Shown here: piece after piece, positions 1-9,879 of the stretch
Layout: each line of letters starts with the position of its first letter
How positions within the stretch are numbered: position 1 is the first letter of the stretch
Assembly (NCBI GenBank): GCA_963801855.1
Contig: CAWDGK010000001.1
Location: 124,001 to 188,000, forward strand
DNA: 64,000 nt
Direction of reading: 5' to 3'
From: JACDAN01 sp963801855
Lineage (GTDB): Bacteria > Actinomycetota > Thermoleophilia > Gaiellales > Gaiellaceae
Position numbers and translations under genes: made by a program
Notes under the pieces: generated by a model
Told to the model about the DNA's origin: nothing
The model's database searches: none
Seen by the model: only the letters and a program-made list of their open reading frames with translations

Positions 1-1
1 G

Positions 2-1570
2 TTCCTTGCTGCCCTCTGGCTCCCCAGCGTGGATGATCCTCATCGAGCGGTACGCGAGTTCGGCGGAAACCACCGTTTTGTCGCCGACTACCTCAGCGAC
101 GAGGTGATCGGCTCCCTCGACGACGATGCTCGCTCGTTCCTGCTTCGGGCCTGCGTGCTCGGCCGGTTCACCGCCGAGCTCTGCGACGCGGTGCTCGGCC
201 GCACCGACTCGGCCTCGCTCCTCGCGGAGCTCGAACGCTCGAACCTGTTCGTGCTCCGCCTGGAGCACGAACGCCTGTACCGGATCCATTCGCTGTTCGC
301 GGAGTTCGCGACCTACCAGCTGGCGGCGCTCGAGCCCGGCGCCGCGGAAGAGATTCATCGGCTTGCCGCCAGATGGCTCCACGAGCGGGGCTTGCCTGCC
401 GAGGCGATCGAGCATGCTTCCGCGGCCGGCGATCACGAGCTCGTCGCGCGAATCCTCGTCGAGCATCAGCTTTCCGTCTTCAGGAGCGGCGGAAGCCGGA
501 CGCTCATTCGCTGGATGCGCGCGTTGCCCGACGAGCAGTTCGTCGAGCATCCGGAGCTCGCAGTCGGCGCTGCGACAGTCGCAGCGACGATCGGTCAGGC
601 CACCCTCGAACAGCGCCGCTTTCTCCGGCTCGCGCGTCGCGCGCAGGACGAGCATCCCGAACGCGCCACCGCATACGTTCGGGCAACGGCGGAGATGGTT
701 CGCGCAGTCGCGGTCGAGGGGGGTGTACGCGAGGCCGTGCTGAGCGGGCGACGTGCGGTCAGCATCTCGGAGGCCGGTTCAGACGAGGCCCTCGTCGCGG
801 CTCTGGGAGCCTGTGCTCGCGCCCTCTATTTCGCCGGCGATCTCGAAGGGGCCTGGGCAACGGCGCTGCGGGCCCTCGAGCATCCGGACGTCGAGCGCCG
901 CCCGCCCGGCCACGCCTTTGTGCGGTCGACGCTCGCGCTCGTCGCGGTCGACCAGGGGCGCCTGCGCTCGGCGCGGGCTCATGCCGAGCAGGCGAAGTCG
1001 ATCGTCGGCGCAGTCGGCATCAGCCGGAGCTGGTTGGGCGCGAACGCGTCTGCGGCGCTCGGGAGCGTGCTCTCGGCGGAGGGCGCTCATGCGGAGGCCG
1101 AGCACGAGCTTGCCTACGCCGAGCGGTTCTTCCGCGACGAGGTGGCCACCGTGCATCACGCATGGTCGCTTGTCCTCCTGGCTCGTGTTCGCTGCCGGCG
1201 AGGGCGGCTCGCCGAAGCCGAGGTGGCACTTCGCTCGGCTCGCGAGGCGATCGATGAGCTCCCCGACAGCGGGCGAGTGCCGTCGCTCGCCGCCGAGGTC
1301 GAGCGAGAGATCGCGGCGGCCAGGAGACGCGCCGGGAACGGCGAGCTGCTCGAGCGACCGAGCGAAGCGGAGTTCGGAGTACTGGCCCTGCTGGCCACTG
1401 ATCTCTCGGCTCGAGAGATCGGGGCCGAGCTGTTCCTGTCCCCGAACACCGTGCGTTCCCACACCCGCGCGCTCTACCGCAAGCTCGGGGTCAATTCGCG
1501 TGCGGAGGCCGTCGCTCGTGCGAACGTGGTCGGGCTCACGCAACACGGCAGATCGCAATCACCTGGGTGA
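2..1570 (+). CDS. LuxR-family (MalT-like) transcriptional regulator, 5' end outside window
   Basis: C-terminal ~522 residues of a large MalT-type LuxR regulator, a cytoplasmic DNA-binding activator family that senses through an ATPase and a TPR-like helical domain. The frame is open back to base 2, and the residues before the GTG at 29 (LWLPSVDDP) fit the family, so GTG 29 is not the true start. Visible are the segment RFVADYLSDEVI, an Ala/Arg-rich helical middle, and a LuxR helix-turn-helix in the last ~65 residues (SPNTVRSHTRALYRKLGV). The N-terminal Walker motifs must lie outside the window. The inducer is unknown. Confidence 0.9.
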   Translation, partial: FLAALWLPSVDDPHRAVREFGGNHRFVADYLSDEVIGSLDDDARSFLLRACVLGRFTAELCDAVLGRTDSASLLAELERSNLFVLRLEHERLYRIHSLFAEFATYQLAALEPGAAEEIHRLAARWLHERGLPAEAIEHASAAGDHELVARILVEHQLSVFRSGGSRTLIRWMRALPDEQFVEHPELAVGAATVAATIGQATLEQRRFLRLARRAQDEHPERATAYVRATAEMVRAVAVEGGVREAVLSGRRAVSISEAGSDEALVAALGACARALYFAGDLEGAWATALRALEHPDVERRPPGHAFVRSTLALVAVDQGRLRSARAHAEQAKSIVGAVGISRSWLGANASAALGSVLSAEGAHAEAEHELAYAERFFRDEVATVHHAWSLVLLARVRCRRGRLAEAEVALRSAREAIDELPDSGRVPSLAAEVEREIAAARRRAGNGELLERPSEAEFGVLALLATDLSAREIGAELFLSPNTVRSHTRALYRKLGVNSRAEAVARANVVGLTQHGRSQSPG

Positions 1571-1620
1571 TCCGGCCTCCCCGGCGACACCCGCCGGGCG
1601 ACCCGTGACAGGTTTTTGGC

Positions 1621-1845
1621 ATGCCGGTTCGTGAGTATTGCCTCGTGGTCGAAGGGGAGCTCGGCGACCGCGCGGCGGACGCTTTCGAGGGAATGGAGGC
1701 CACGCACGAGGGCGGCCAGACGATCCTCGTCGGCCCCGTACGCGACCAGGCGGAGCTCCAGGGCATCCTGCGGCGGGTCACGGACCTCGGGCTCACGCTC
1801 GTCAGCGCGTCCGCGGTCGACGAGCTGACCAAACCGCGACCGTAG
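1621..1845 (+). CDS. small conserved hypothetical protein downstream of the LuxR regulator
   Basis: A 74-residue soluble protein starting at ATG 1621, 50 bases after the regulator's stop. It has no signal peptide, membrane segment or cysteine pair. The pattern (REYCLVVEGEL, then AFEGMEATHEGGQT, then ILRRVTDLGLTLVSA) looks like a compact alpha/beta fold, and I recall similar short proteins beside LuxR genes in actinobacteria, but no function is known to me. Composition matches the neighbours, so it is probably real. It could be a partner of the regulator; that is inference from position only. Confidence 0.65.
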   Translation: MPVREYCLVVEGELGDRAADAFEGMEATHEGGQTILVGPVRDQAELQGILRRVTDLGLTLVSASAVDELTKPRP

Positions 1846-1988
1846 ATCTCTTTCTTCCGCCGCTCGGGCCTCTGCTCCAAGCCTTCCGCTCTCGGTTCGC
1901 ATTCACATGGGTGAAAGGACGAGGCCGACTGTTTCTGGAGCAACGACCGTCCTAATTTCACACCGATGGCGACGCAGACGACGGCCTA

Positions 1989-3532
1989 GTGTCCACGGCC
2001 GATTCCACCGCAGACGGAACCCCCGCCGTTTCGACGATTGCCGGCACGGAACTCTCTGCTGAGGCATTCGCCGGCCTCGAGCCGCAGGCGTTCTGGCGCC
2101 ATTTCCACACCCTGACGACGATCGCACGGCCGTCTCGCCAGGAAGAGCTCGCAGCCGCTCATGTGAAGGAGTGGGCGGCCGGGCACGGCTTCGAGGTGAA
2201 GGGAGACGAGATCGGAAACCTGGTCGTCCGCGTGCCGGCGACCGAAGGGCGCGAAGGCGCGCCGACGGTCGTCCTCCAGGGCCACCTTGACATGGTCTGC
2301 GAGCGCGAGCCCGACAGCGAGTACGACCCGACAGAGGGACGGATCCACGTCGTGCGCGACGGCGAGTGGCTGACGGCCGACGGCACGACGCTCGGCGCGG
2401 ACGACGGGGTGGCGATCGCCGCGATGATGGCGCTCACCGACGATCCGTCGCTCTCGCACGGCCCGCTCGAGCTGCTGATGACCGTGCGCGAGGAGGTCGG
2501 GCTCGAGGGAGTTCAGGCGCTCGACGGCTCGCTCGTGAGCGGCTCGATCCTCCTCAACCTCGACAGCGAGGAGGACGGACGCCTGACCGTCGGCTGTGCC
2601 GGCAGCACGGACACGTGGATACGGGTGCAGGCGGCCCGCGAGCCCACCACCGAGGGTGAGGCCGGCCTCAGCGTGACTGTGTCGGGTGGAAAGGGCGGCC
2701 ACTCCGGCCAGAACATCGCGCAGGGGCACTCCAATGCCGTCAAGGCGCTCGGGCAGGGCGCTCCGTGAGGCGCACCGGTCCGTGCCGTTCCGCCTGGCCT
2801 CGCTGGACGGTGGGAAGAGCCGAAACGCGATTCCGCGCGACGCTCGTCGCCGTCTGCGTCGTCGACGCGGCCGACGAGCAGCAGCTGACCTCGGCGATCG
2901 AGGCCGCCGCCGCCCGGATCCGCGACGCCTACAAGGTCACGGACCCCGGCGTGAACGTGTCCGTCGCTGGCGCCGAGAGGCCCGAGTCCGCCTGGGACAA
3001 GGAGGCGACCGCGCGCATGCTCGACGCCGTCGCCATCGTTCCCTCGGGGCCGCTCACGATGAGCTCCGAGTTCGAAGGCCTCGTCGAGACGAGTACCTCG
3101 CTCGGAGAGGCGCTGACGGAGAACGAGACGTTGACGCTGCACAGCCTGTCGCGAACGTCCAACGGGCCTCTCCTCGACGACGTCATGGCCACCCTGGACG
3201 CTGATGCCCGGCTCGCCGGGGGCGAGCTCGAGGTCAAGCACAACTACGGCGCCTGGCGGCCCGATCTGAGCTCGCCGGTGCTCGCCGTCGCCGTCGACGC
3301 CTACCGGCGGGTGCTCGGCGAGGAACCGATCGTGACCGCGGTCCATGCGGGGCTCGAGTCGGCGGTGATCGGCGATAAGGTCTCGCAGGATCTCGACATG
3401 CTCTCGTTCGGACCACAGATCGAGTTTCCGCACTCGCCCGACGAGCGCGTGAGTGTTCCGACCGTCGAGCGCTTCTGGAGGCTGCTCGTCGGGGTGGTCG
3501 ACGAGATCTCGAAGCCGGGGGCGCGCGCGTGA
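1989..3532 (+). CDS. pepD: aminoacyl-histidine (beta-Ala-His) dipeptidase, M20C; reading frame broken twice
   Basis: Zinc dipeptidase of the PepD/M20C family, which hydrolyses Xaa-His and other dipeptides in the cytoplasm. From GTG 1989 the first frame carries the metal-binding motifs QGHLDMV (His99, Asp101), LGADDG (Asp138/139), REEVGLEG (Glu168/169) and NLDSEEDG. Frame 1 runs to about 2740, a middle piece (PFRLASLDGGKSRNAIPRD) continues in the next frame to about 2845, and the C-terminal half with HAGLESAVIG runs in the third frame to 3532. Removing one G from GGG near 2752 and one base near 2845 restores a normal ~513-residue enzyme. The stop overlaps the next start (GTGA). Either a recent pseudogene or, more likely, sequence errors. 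Confidence 0.85.
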
Positions 3533-4122
3533 GAGTCTGGCTGGCGGTTCTCGTCGGGCTCGTCGCGGTCCTCGTCGTGTCCGCCGCGATCGGCAGCCGG
3601 GACGACACCGGCGAGTCGGTCCGAGCGTCTTCCTGGGCCGACCACACCTGTCAGACGATTGGAACATGGGAGGGCGACCTCGAGGCGATCGGCGACGAGC
3701 TCCGCGAGAGCAACACCGCAGCACGTCAGAACGACGGTGGGTCAGGTGACCACGTCGAGAGAACGGTCTACGTGCGCGAGGCCGTCGATCGTGCGATCCA
3801 GGTGACGAACGAGACGCTTCAGGAGGGACTCGAGCGCGCCGGCTACCCGGACGTCGCGCAGGGCCGGGAGGCCGCGCTCATCCTTCAGAACTGGGCCCAG
3901 CAGACGGAGAACGCACTGATCGCTGTCAGCGAGGCGCTCGAGGACGAGCCGGCCACGCCGTCCGCAGCGCTCGCCGGTCTCGCCGACGCGGCCTCCGCGC
4001 TCCGGCTATCTGCGGTCGGAGGACGTGCGGCCTTCGCGCAGGTCGCCGCCCTCGACCCCGAGCTCGCCGACGCCCTCGACGGTAGCGGCGACTGCGACGA
4101 GCTTCAGGACGAGCAGCCGTGA
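3529..4122 (+). CDS. secreted or membrane-anchored hypothetical protein
   Basis: A 197-residue protein starting at a GTG that overlaps the dipeptidase stop by four bases. Residues 3-22 form a hydrophobic segment that can be a signal peptide or single membrane anchor; the rest is a mainly helical extracytoplasmic domain rich in Ala and Glu. Two cysteines, one in HTCQTIG near the start of the mature part and one in GDCDELQ near the end, could form a disulfide. No catalytic motif is visible and I do not recognise the family. The overlaps on both sides place it in the operon with pepD and the carrier gene. Confidence 0.7.
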   Translation: MRVWLAVLVGLVAVLVVSAAIGSRDDTGESVRASSWADHTCQTIGTWEGDLEAIGDELRESNTAARQNDGGSGDHVERTVYVREAVDRAIQVTNETLQEGLERAGYPDVAQGREAALILQNWAQQTENALIAVSEALEDEPATPSAALAGLADAASALRLSAVGGRAAFAQVAALDPELADALDGSGDCDELQDEQP

Positions 4123-5654
4123 AGCGCTTCCTGAGCATTGCCGTCGCCGGCGTAATTCTCGCCTTCGTTGGCTTCACCCTGGCATCCGCGCTCGGCACCG
4201 GCGCCGACGCTGCGACCCCGACGACCGCCACCACCGGAACGACTACCACCGCGACGACGCCGGAACCCGTCCCAACGACGACGACGGTCTCCGAAGCGGA
4301 GGAGGCCGAGACGACGAGCGGTGCCGACTGGCTGCTGATCGCAATCGAGGGCCTGATCGTCGTTGCCTTCATCGCGCTCGGCGTGCGCACCGGGGGGATC
4401 GGGCTGGGGCTGTTTGGGAGGCGTCGGCACGCTCGTCCTCGTCTTCCTCTTCGGACTCGATCCAGGGGAGCCGCCCTTCGACGCGATGCTGATCATCGTC
4501 GCGGTGATCTGCGGCGGCGGCCGCGATGCAGGCAGCCGGAGGGGTCGACTACATGGTCTTGATCGCCAGCCGGGCGCTCCGCGCGAGGCCGAAGTCGATC
4601 AACATCGTCGCGCCGTTCGTCTCCTACCTGCTGTGCATCCTCACCGGCACGAGCAACACCTTCTACTCGATCATCCCGGTGATCAACGAGGTCTCGTACG
4701 CCAACAAGATCCGGCCTGAGCGCCCGTTGTCCTCATCCACCGTCGCGTCCGCGATGGGCATCACGTCGAGCCCGGTCGCGGCGGCGATGGCAACGATCCT
4801 TCCCCTCGTGGAGGTCGCACGGCTACGAGCTCATCGACGTCCTCGCGATCACGATCCCGGCGAGCATCGTCGGGATCCTCGCCATGTCCATCGTGATCAG
4901 CCGACACGGGCGTGACCTGGACGACGACCCTGAGTACCGGCGCCGGCTCGAGGCCGGTGAGGTGCATCCACCGGCGCCCTCGAGCGCGATCGTGCTACAG
5001 CGGTACGCGAAGCGGAGCGTTGCGATCTTCCTCGGCGCCGTGCTCGCGATCTGCATCTTCGGCCTCTTCGAAGACCTCCGCCCGACCGTTGCCGCGGAGG
5101 ACGGCGGGGTGGAGCCGCTGTCGGTCACGCCGATCATCCAGATGGTGATGCTCGCGGCCGCGGCACTGATCGTCGTGTTGTGCAAGGTCGGCGCTGGAGA
5201 CATCCCGGACACCCCGATCTTCCGATCCGGGATGGTTGCGATGATCGCCCTGTTCGGGATCGCCTGGATGGCCGATACCTTCATCGCGAGCAACGAGGAC
5301 GCCATCGTCTCGGCCCTCGGCGACCTGGCGAGCAGATGGCCGTTCATGATCGCCGTGTCGATCTTCCTCGTGGCTGCGCTCACGACGAGCCAGTCGGCGG
5401 CGACGCGAACCATGGTCCCACTTGGGCTCGCACTGGGAATCGGGGCGGGCTACATGATCGCGATGTGGACGGCCGTGGTGGGCGTCCTGTTCCTGCCCGC
5501 CAACGGCACGCAGATCGCTGCGGCGGAGGCCGACACAACCGGCACGACCACCCTCGGAAAACGGGTGATCGACCACTCGTTCCAGCTGCCGTTGCAGATC
5601 GGCTGGATCGTGACGGCCCTCACCGGCATCGCGATCGTGGCGGTCTTCCACTGA
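4119..5654 (+). CDS. anaerobic C4-dicarboxylate transporter family protein (DcuA/B-like); three frame breaks
   Basis: Polytopic inner-membrane carrier; DcuA/B relatives exchange or take up fumarate, malate, succinate or aspartate. The order of family segments is clear once frames are joined: a hydrophobic N-terminus, a Thr-rich linker, ALGVRTGGIGLGL, TLVLVFLFGLDPGEPPFDAM, AAMQAAGGVDYMVLIA, GTSNTFYSIIPVINEV, SSTVASAMGITSSPVAAAM, then C-terminal membrane helices to 5654. Frames change near 4425 (extra G in TTTGGGA), 4513 (extra G in a GGC run) and 4828, each equivalent to one inserted base, so the total length still fits 512 codons. The Thr-rich N-terminal extension is unusual for Dcu carriers. 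The substrate is inferred from family only. Confidence 0.8.
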
Positions 5655-5667
5655 TTCGCCGAGGCGC

Positions 5668-6973
5668 GTGAGCGTCCGCGGCGCAGCGTTCCTCGGCATC
5701 GGCGCGATGGTCGGTGCCGGCATCTTCGCGCTGCTCGGTGAGGCCGGGGCGGTCGCAGGGTCGGCCGTCTGGCTGTCGTTCCTGCTCGCCGGCATCGTCG
5801 CCGCCCTGCTCGGTTACAACGTCGTCAAGCTCGGAGTCCGCTACCCGTCCTCGGGCGGTCTGATCGCCTATCTGCTGCAGGGATTCGGAAACGGGCGCCT
5901 CGTCGGCATCGCCTCGTGGCTCGGCTACTTCGCCGCGATCGTGATCGTCTGCTCGATGGTCGCCGTCTCCTTCGGGAGCTATGCGACCTCGCTCTTCGTC
6001 GGCGACGACGCCGGGGCCGCCTGGGACAACATCTTCACCTCGCTCATCGTGATCGCGATGGCCGCGATCAGCCTCGTCGGTGCAGGCGTCGTCGACCGGG
6101 TGCAGTCGCTGATCGTGGTCGTTCTGCTCGGCGTGTTCGCGATCTTCATCGCGGTGACGATCGTGGACATCGACTGGGACCTGCTCGCGTTCAGCGGCTA
6201 TCCGTCCTTCTCCGACATCATCGCCAGCGTCGCGCTGACCTTCTTCGCCTACCTCGGGTTCAGCGTCATCACGTTCGCGGTCGGCGATCTACGCGAGCCC
6301 GGCTCGCGAGCTACCGAGGGCGATGTACGTCGCACTCGGCGTCACAGCTCTGACGTACGTGCTGATCTCGCTGGGTGTCTTCGGCACGCTGACCGTCGAC
6401 GAGGTCGTCGGCTACGGCGAGACGGCGATCGCGGAGGCGGCGCGCCCGGCGCTCGGGGACGCGGGCTTCACGATCATGGCGATCGCCGCCCTGCTCGCGA
6501 CGGCGTCGTCCGTCAACGCGACGCTCTACGCCTCGGGCGGGTTGACGTCGATGCTGGCGGAGGTCGGACAGTTTCCGACCTTCTTCGGGCGCGGCTCGCC
6601 GCTCGGCAAGCACGCCGGCCTGCTGATCACGGCGGCGATCGTCCTCGTCGTCTCCAACCTCGTCGACCTCTCGGCGATCGCCTCGGTTGGGAGCGCCTGC
6701 TCGCTGATGATCTTCCTTCTCGTCGGGGTCGCGGGCTACCGCCTGCGGTCGGAGACCGGCGCGCTCGGCGCCATCGTGCTGGTCGGGATAGCGGTGACGG
6801 CTGTTGTGCTCGGCTTCTTCACGGTGGACACGCTGCGCAATGCTCCTCAGACGTTCATCGCCATCGTCGCGATCGCCGCGCTGGCGGTGATTCTGGACAC
6901 CGTCTGGAAGCGGGTACGGCCGGAACCCCCGCCGGCGGCGACCGCCGCGCCGATCCAATCCGGTGGCGCCTAG
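5668..6973 (+). CDS. APC-family amino acid permease; one frame break
   Basis: Inner-membrane amino-acid permease of the APC superfamily with about 12 helices. The N-terminal family signature IGAMVGAGIFALLGEAG is intact. The first frame runs from GTG 5668 to about 6300 and the second (from AMYVALGVTALTYV) to 6973. The break is explained by one extra C in GAGCCCGGC near 6299; without it the protein reads LREPARELPRAMYVAL and is about 434 residues. It follows the dicarboxylate carrier by 13 bases and its end overlaps the next gene, so it shares that operon. Substrate cannot be read from sequence. Confidence 0.85.
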
Positions 6974-8255
6974 CGCTACCGAACCCGGCTCGGGTGGGCT
7001 CGCCGGCGGGCAGCTGCGCCAGCCGCAGTCGCCGTCCGACTGGTCCGTCGAGTTCCTGATCCGTTTCACGCGCACCGGCCACGAGGCCGGCTACCCGACC
7101 GCCGACCTCGAGGACCGCGTCGTGGCGCTCGGACGGTCCCTCGAGGTCGAGGACGTTCAGGTCTCGGCGACGCCCACGCTCGTCGAGGTCTCGCTCGGAT
7201 CGCTCCCGCACCAGCAGACGTTCACGCTTCGCGTACGTCCTGCCGCGGTCGACCTGGACGCGATCGCCCGTCTGGACGACCTCGTCCACGACGTGATTGC
7301 GGGGCGAGCCGACAGGAGCGAGGCGGAGAGGCGGCTTGCCGAGATCAAGTCACACCCACTCGAACGTCCCTGGCCGCTGCTGCTGGCCGCGTACGGGATC
7401 GCCGGTGCCGCCCTGACGCCGGTCCTCGGCGGCGGCTGGCGGGAAGCAGCCGCCGCTGCTGTCGTGGGGCTCATCGTCGGCGCAGTCGCGCTCCCCGCCG
7501 CCCGGAGGGCGCGAACCGAGCCGATGGCCGCGCCGATCGCCGCCATCGCTGCGAGCTTCTTCGCGGCCACGATGGTGGAGCTGGGCCTGAACGCGTCGCC
7601 CGACGTCGTGACGCTTGCCGCGCTCGTGACGTTCCTGCCGGGGATGCGACTGACCATCGGCATGCGGGAGCTGTCGAGCGAGCACCTCCAGTCGGGCGTC
7701 GCGAACACGGCGAACGCTCTCGTCCAGCTGCTCGGCCTCGTCTTCGGCGTCGAGATCGGGCGCTCGATCGCCGCCAGTTGGTTCGGCGTGTCGGACCCGG
7801 TCGCGCACGAGGCCGTCTTCGGCGTCACACGCACCTGCTCGCCGCCGTCGCGGCCGGCCTGGCCTTCACGCTGACGCTGCGTGCGCAGTTCCGGGACGCC
7901 TGGATGATGTGCGCCGCGGCCGTCCTCGCCCTGGCCGCGAACGCGGCCGGCGCGGAGATCTTCGGCGCCCAGGCCGGGGTCTTCGTCGCGACGCTCGCCG
8001 TCGGCCTCGCGGGTGGCCTCGTTCGCACGCAGGCTCCGCCGCTCTCCGCTGGTTTTCATCGTTCCCGGCGTCCTCATGCTCGTCCCGGGCAGTGCGGGTT
8101 TCGACAGCATCCTTCAGCTCCTCGCGAACGAGACCGTCAGCGGGATCACGGCTGCGTTCGACACGTTCGTCACCGCGACGTCGATCGCGTACGGCCTCAT
8201 GGTCTCCGCGGTGATCCTCCCCGGGCGCCTCGGCGCGGGAGGTTCGGCCCCGTGA
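6963..8255 (+). CDS. threonine/serine exporter family protein (ThrE/DUF1212 plus DUF3815); two frame breaks
   Basis: Membrane protein of the ThrE family, which exports threonine and serine in corynebacteria. It starts at GTG 6963 inside the end of the permease. An N-terminal soluble domain (SVEFLIRFTRTGHEAGYPTA) is followed by hydrophobic segments containing TFLPGMRLTIGMRELSS, typical of the DUF1212 part, and a C-terminal part with PLVFIVPGVLMLVPGSAG, typical of the DUF3815 part. The middle section LLAAVAAGLAFTLTLRAQF lies in another frame: an apparent one-base loss near 7828 and an extra G in GGG near 8011 cancel each other. Context of peptidase, permease and exporter suggests amino-acid turnover. 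Confidence 0.8.
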
Positions 8256-9074
8256 GGGCGTTGCGACTGGTCGCACGAGGCGCACCGCTTGCCGCGCTGT
8301 GCGTCGCGGGCTTCCTGCTGGGATCCTGCGGAGGAGGCGAGAGCACCCTCGCGACGGCGACGGGCCTGACGGCGACGAGGCCGGCAGCTGACCGGGACCG
8401 GCCCGGTGGTCCCGACCCGCACGACGCCGACGCTGACCGTACCCACCAGAACCGCAGAGACGGTCACGGAGCCGGCAGAGACGATCACCGAGCCGGCGAC
8501 CACCGAGGCGGCCGAGACCGTCACGACCGTTGAGACCGAGACGACTGTCGAGACGGAGACGACCGTCTTCCCGACCGGGACGACCACGGCTTCGACACCG
8601 ACGACGACCGCGACGTCGGCTGAGGAGGACGGCGGCACGCCGTGGGGCTGGATCGCCCTGGCCCTGGCGCTCGTGGGCGCAGCGGTGACCGGGCTCGTGC
8701 TCTGGAGGCGGCGACGCGGGAAAGCCGCGGCCTGGTCGCGCCTCCTGGCCGATCTTTCGCGGCGCAGCCTGCTCGTTCTCGACAACGTCGTGGCCGAGGG
8801 CTCCCTCGTGACCGGTCAGGTCCAGGCCCTCGTCGACGAAGCGCGGTCACTCGAGGCGAGCGCCCCCAACGGCCCGTCGAGGGCGGAGGCAAGCGGGCTA
8901 CGGTCGCGCCTCGACGACCTCGCGACGGCTCTCGAGGCGGACAGGAAGCTCAGGTTCGGCTCGCCACCGCCGAGCGAGGAGCAGCTCGCGTACTCGCGGT
9001 CTCTCGTCCACCATCAGATCGAGCAGTTCCAGGCCGCGCTTCGTCCACCGGACGGCGGTCAGCGTCCCGCTTGA
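8252..9074 (+). CDS. lipoprotein-like membrane protein with Thr/Glu-rich linker; one frame break
   Basis: Starts at a GTG overlapping the exporter stop (GTGA). The N-terminus has a signal peptide ending in a lipobox (FLLGSCGGG, Cys about residue 26), then a Thr/Glu/Val-rich low-complexity linker, a second membrane segment (WIALALALVGAAVTGLVLW) followed by a basic stretch, and a helical C-terminal domain. The frame changes near 8385, equivalent to one extra base. A lipidated N-terminus plus an internal transmembrane helix would place the linker outside and the C-terminal domain in the cytoplasm. I do not recognise the family. Confidence 0.65.
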
Positions 9075-9090
9075 GCCTCATAGCCCGTAG

Positions 9091-9879
9091 CTACATCGTC
9101 TCGAGGGTCGCCCGACGGCGGCCCTCGAGCTCGAAGAATCGGAAGAGGGCGTACGCCACCGCGGCGTACGCCGCTCCGATGCCGAGCTCCGTCCAGACCA
9201 GGTGGTCGACCTCTGCGAGGCTCGCTCCCTCGGCCACCGCCCTTGCCGCCTCGATCCCGTGGGTGAGCGGGGACACGCGGCTGATTGCCTCCATCCAGCC
9301 CGGCAGCGACTCCACCGGGATGTTCGCGCCCGAGAACAGCACGAGCAGATAGACGAAGAGGTTGGCGAGGAAGAACACGTCCCGCGCACGCAGGCCGAGG
9401 GCACCGATGACGAGGCCGAGCGAGGTGCACGCGAAGGCGCTGACGAAGACGACTACCGCGAGGGCCGGAATGTCACTAGCCGCCATCTCGAAGTCGAGGA
9501 GGAGCCAGCCGACGGTGAACGCAAAGGCGGACGTGATGATCCCGTTCGCGATGATCGGCAAGGCTCGCCCCAGGAAGAGCGGAAGGCGGCTCGCAGGGGA
9601 GGCCATCAGGGATGAAAGCGTCGCCGTCCAGCGCTCGCCGCCGACCGTCATCGCCATCCCGTAGATCCCCGCCATCGACGAGAGCAGCACGGCGTTCCCG
9701 ACGACGAAGAACTCGTCGTCTTTGATCTCCGCGGTGCGGCCGATGTAGGCGAAGAACAGCACCTGGAAGAGCGGGGCTCCGAGCATCGTCGGGATGTAGT
9801 ACGACCAGTGCATCCAGTTGAACAGCGCCCGATAGGACAGGTAGCCGCCGACGAAGAAGACGCGGAGGTTGTAGGTCAC
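9091..9879 (-). CDS. ABC-2 type exporter permease, pair 2, second subunit
   Basis: Six-helix ABC-2 permease of about 262 residues, starting at GTG 9879 and overlapping the upstream permease stop by four bases. Motifs shared with its paralogue at 10644-11432 include DEFFVVGNA, LPIIANGII, FSGANIPVESLPGWMEAIS and PLTHGIEAARAVAEGASL. In the window it is continuous in frame with the preceding gene, giving an apparent 519-residue fusion, but the paralogous pair is two genes, so I treat it as separate. It should form the pore with its partner and be driven by the ATPase at 12196-13167. Likely drug, lipid or polymer export; substrate unknown. Confidence 0.85.
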   Translation of the reverse strand: MTYNLRVFFVGGYLSYRALFNWMHWSYYIPTMLGAPLFQVLFFAYIGRTAEIKDDEFFVVGNAVLLSSMAGIYGMAMTVGGERWTATLSSLMASPASRLPLFLGRALPIIANGIITSAFAFTVGWLLLDFEMAASDIPALAVVVFVSAFACTSLGLVIGALGLRARDVFFLANLFVYLLVLFSGANIPVESLPGWMEAISRVSPLTHGIEAARAVAEGASLAEVDHLVWTELGIGAAYAAVAYALFRFFELEGRRRATLETM

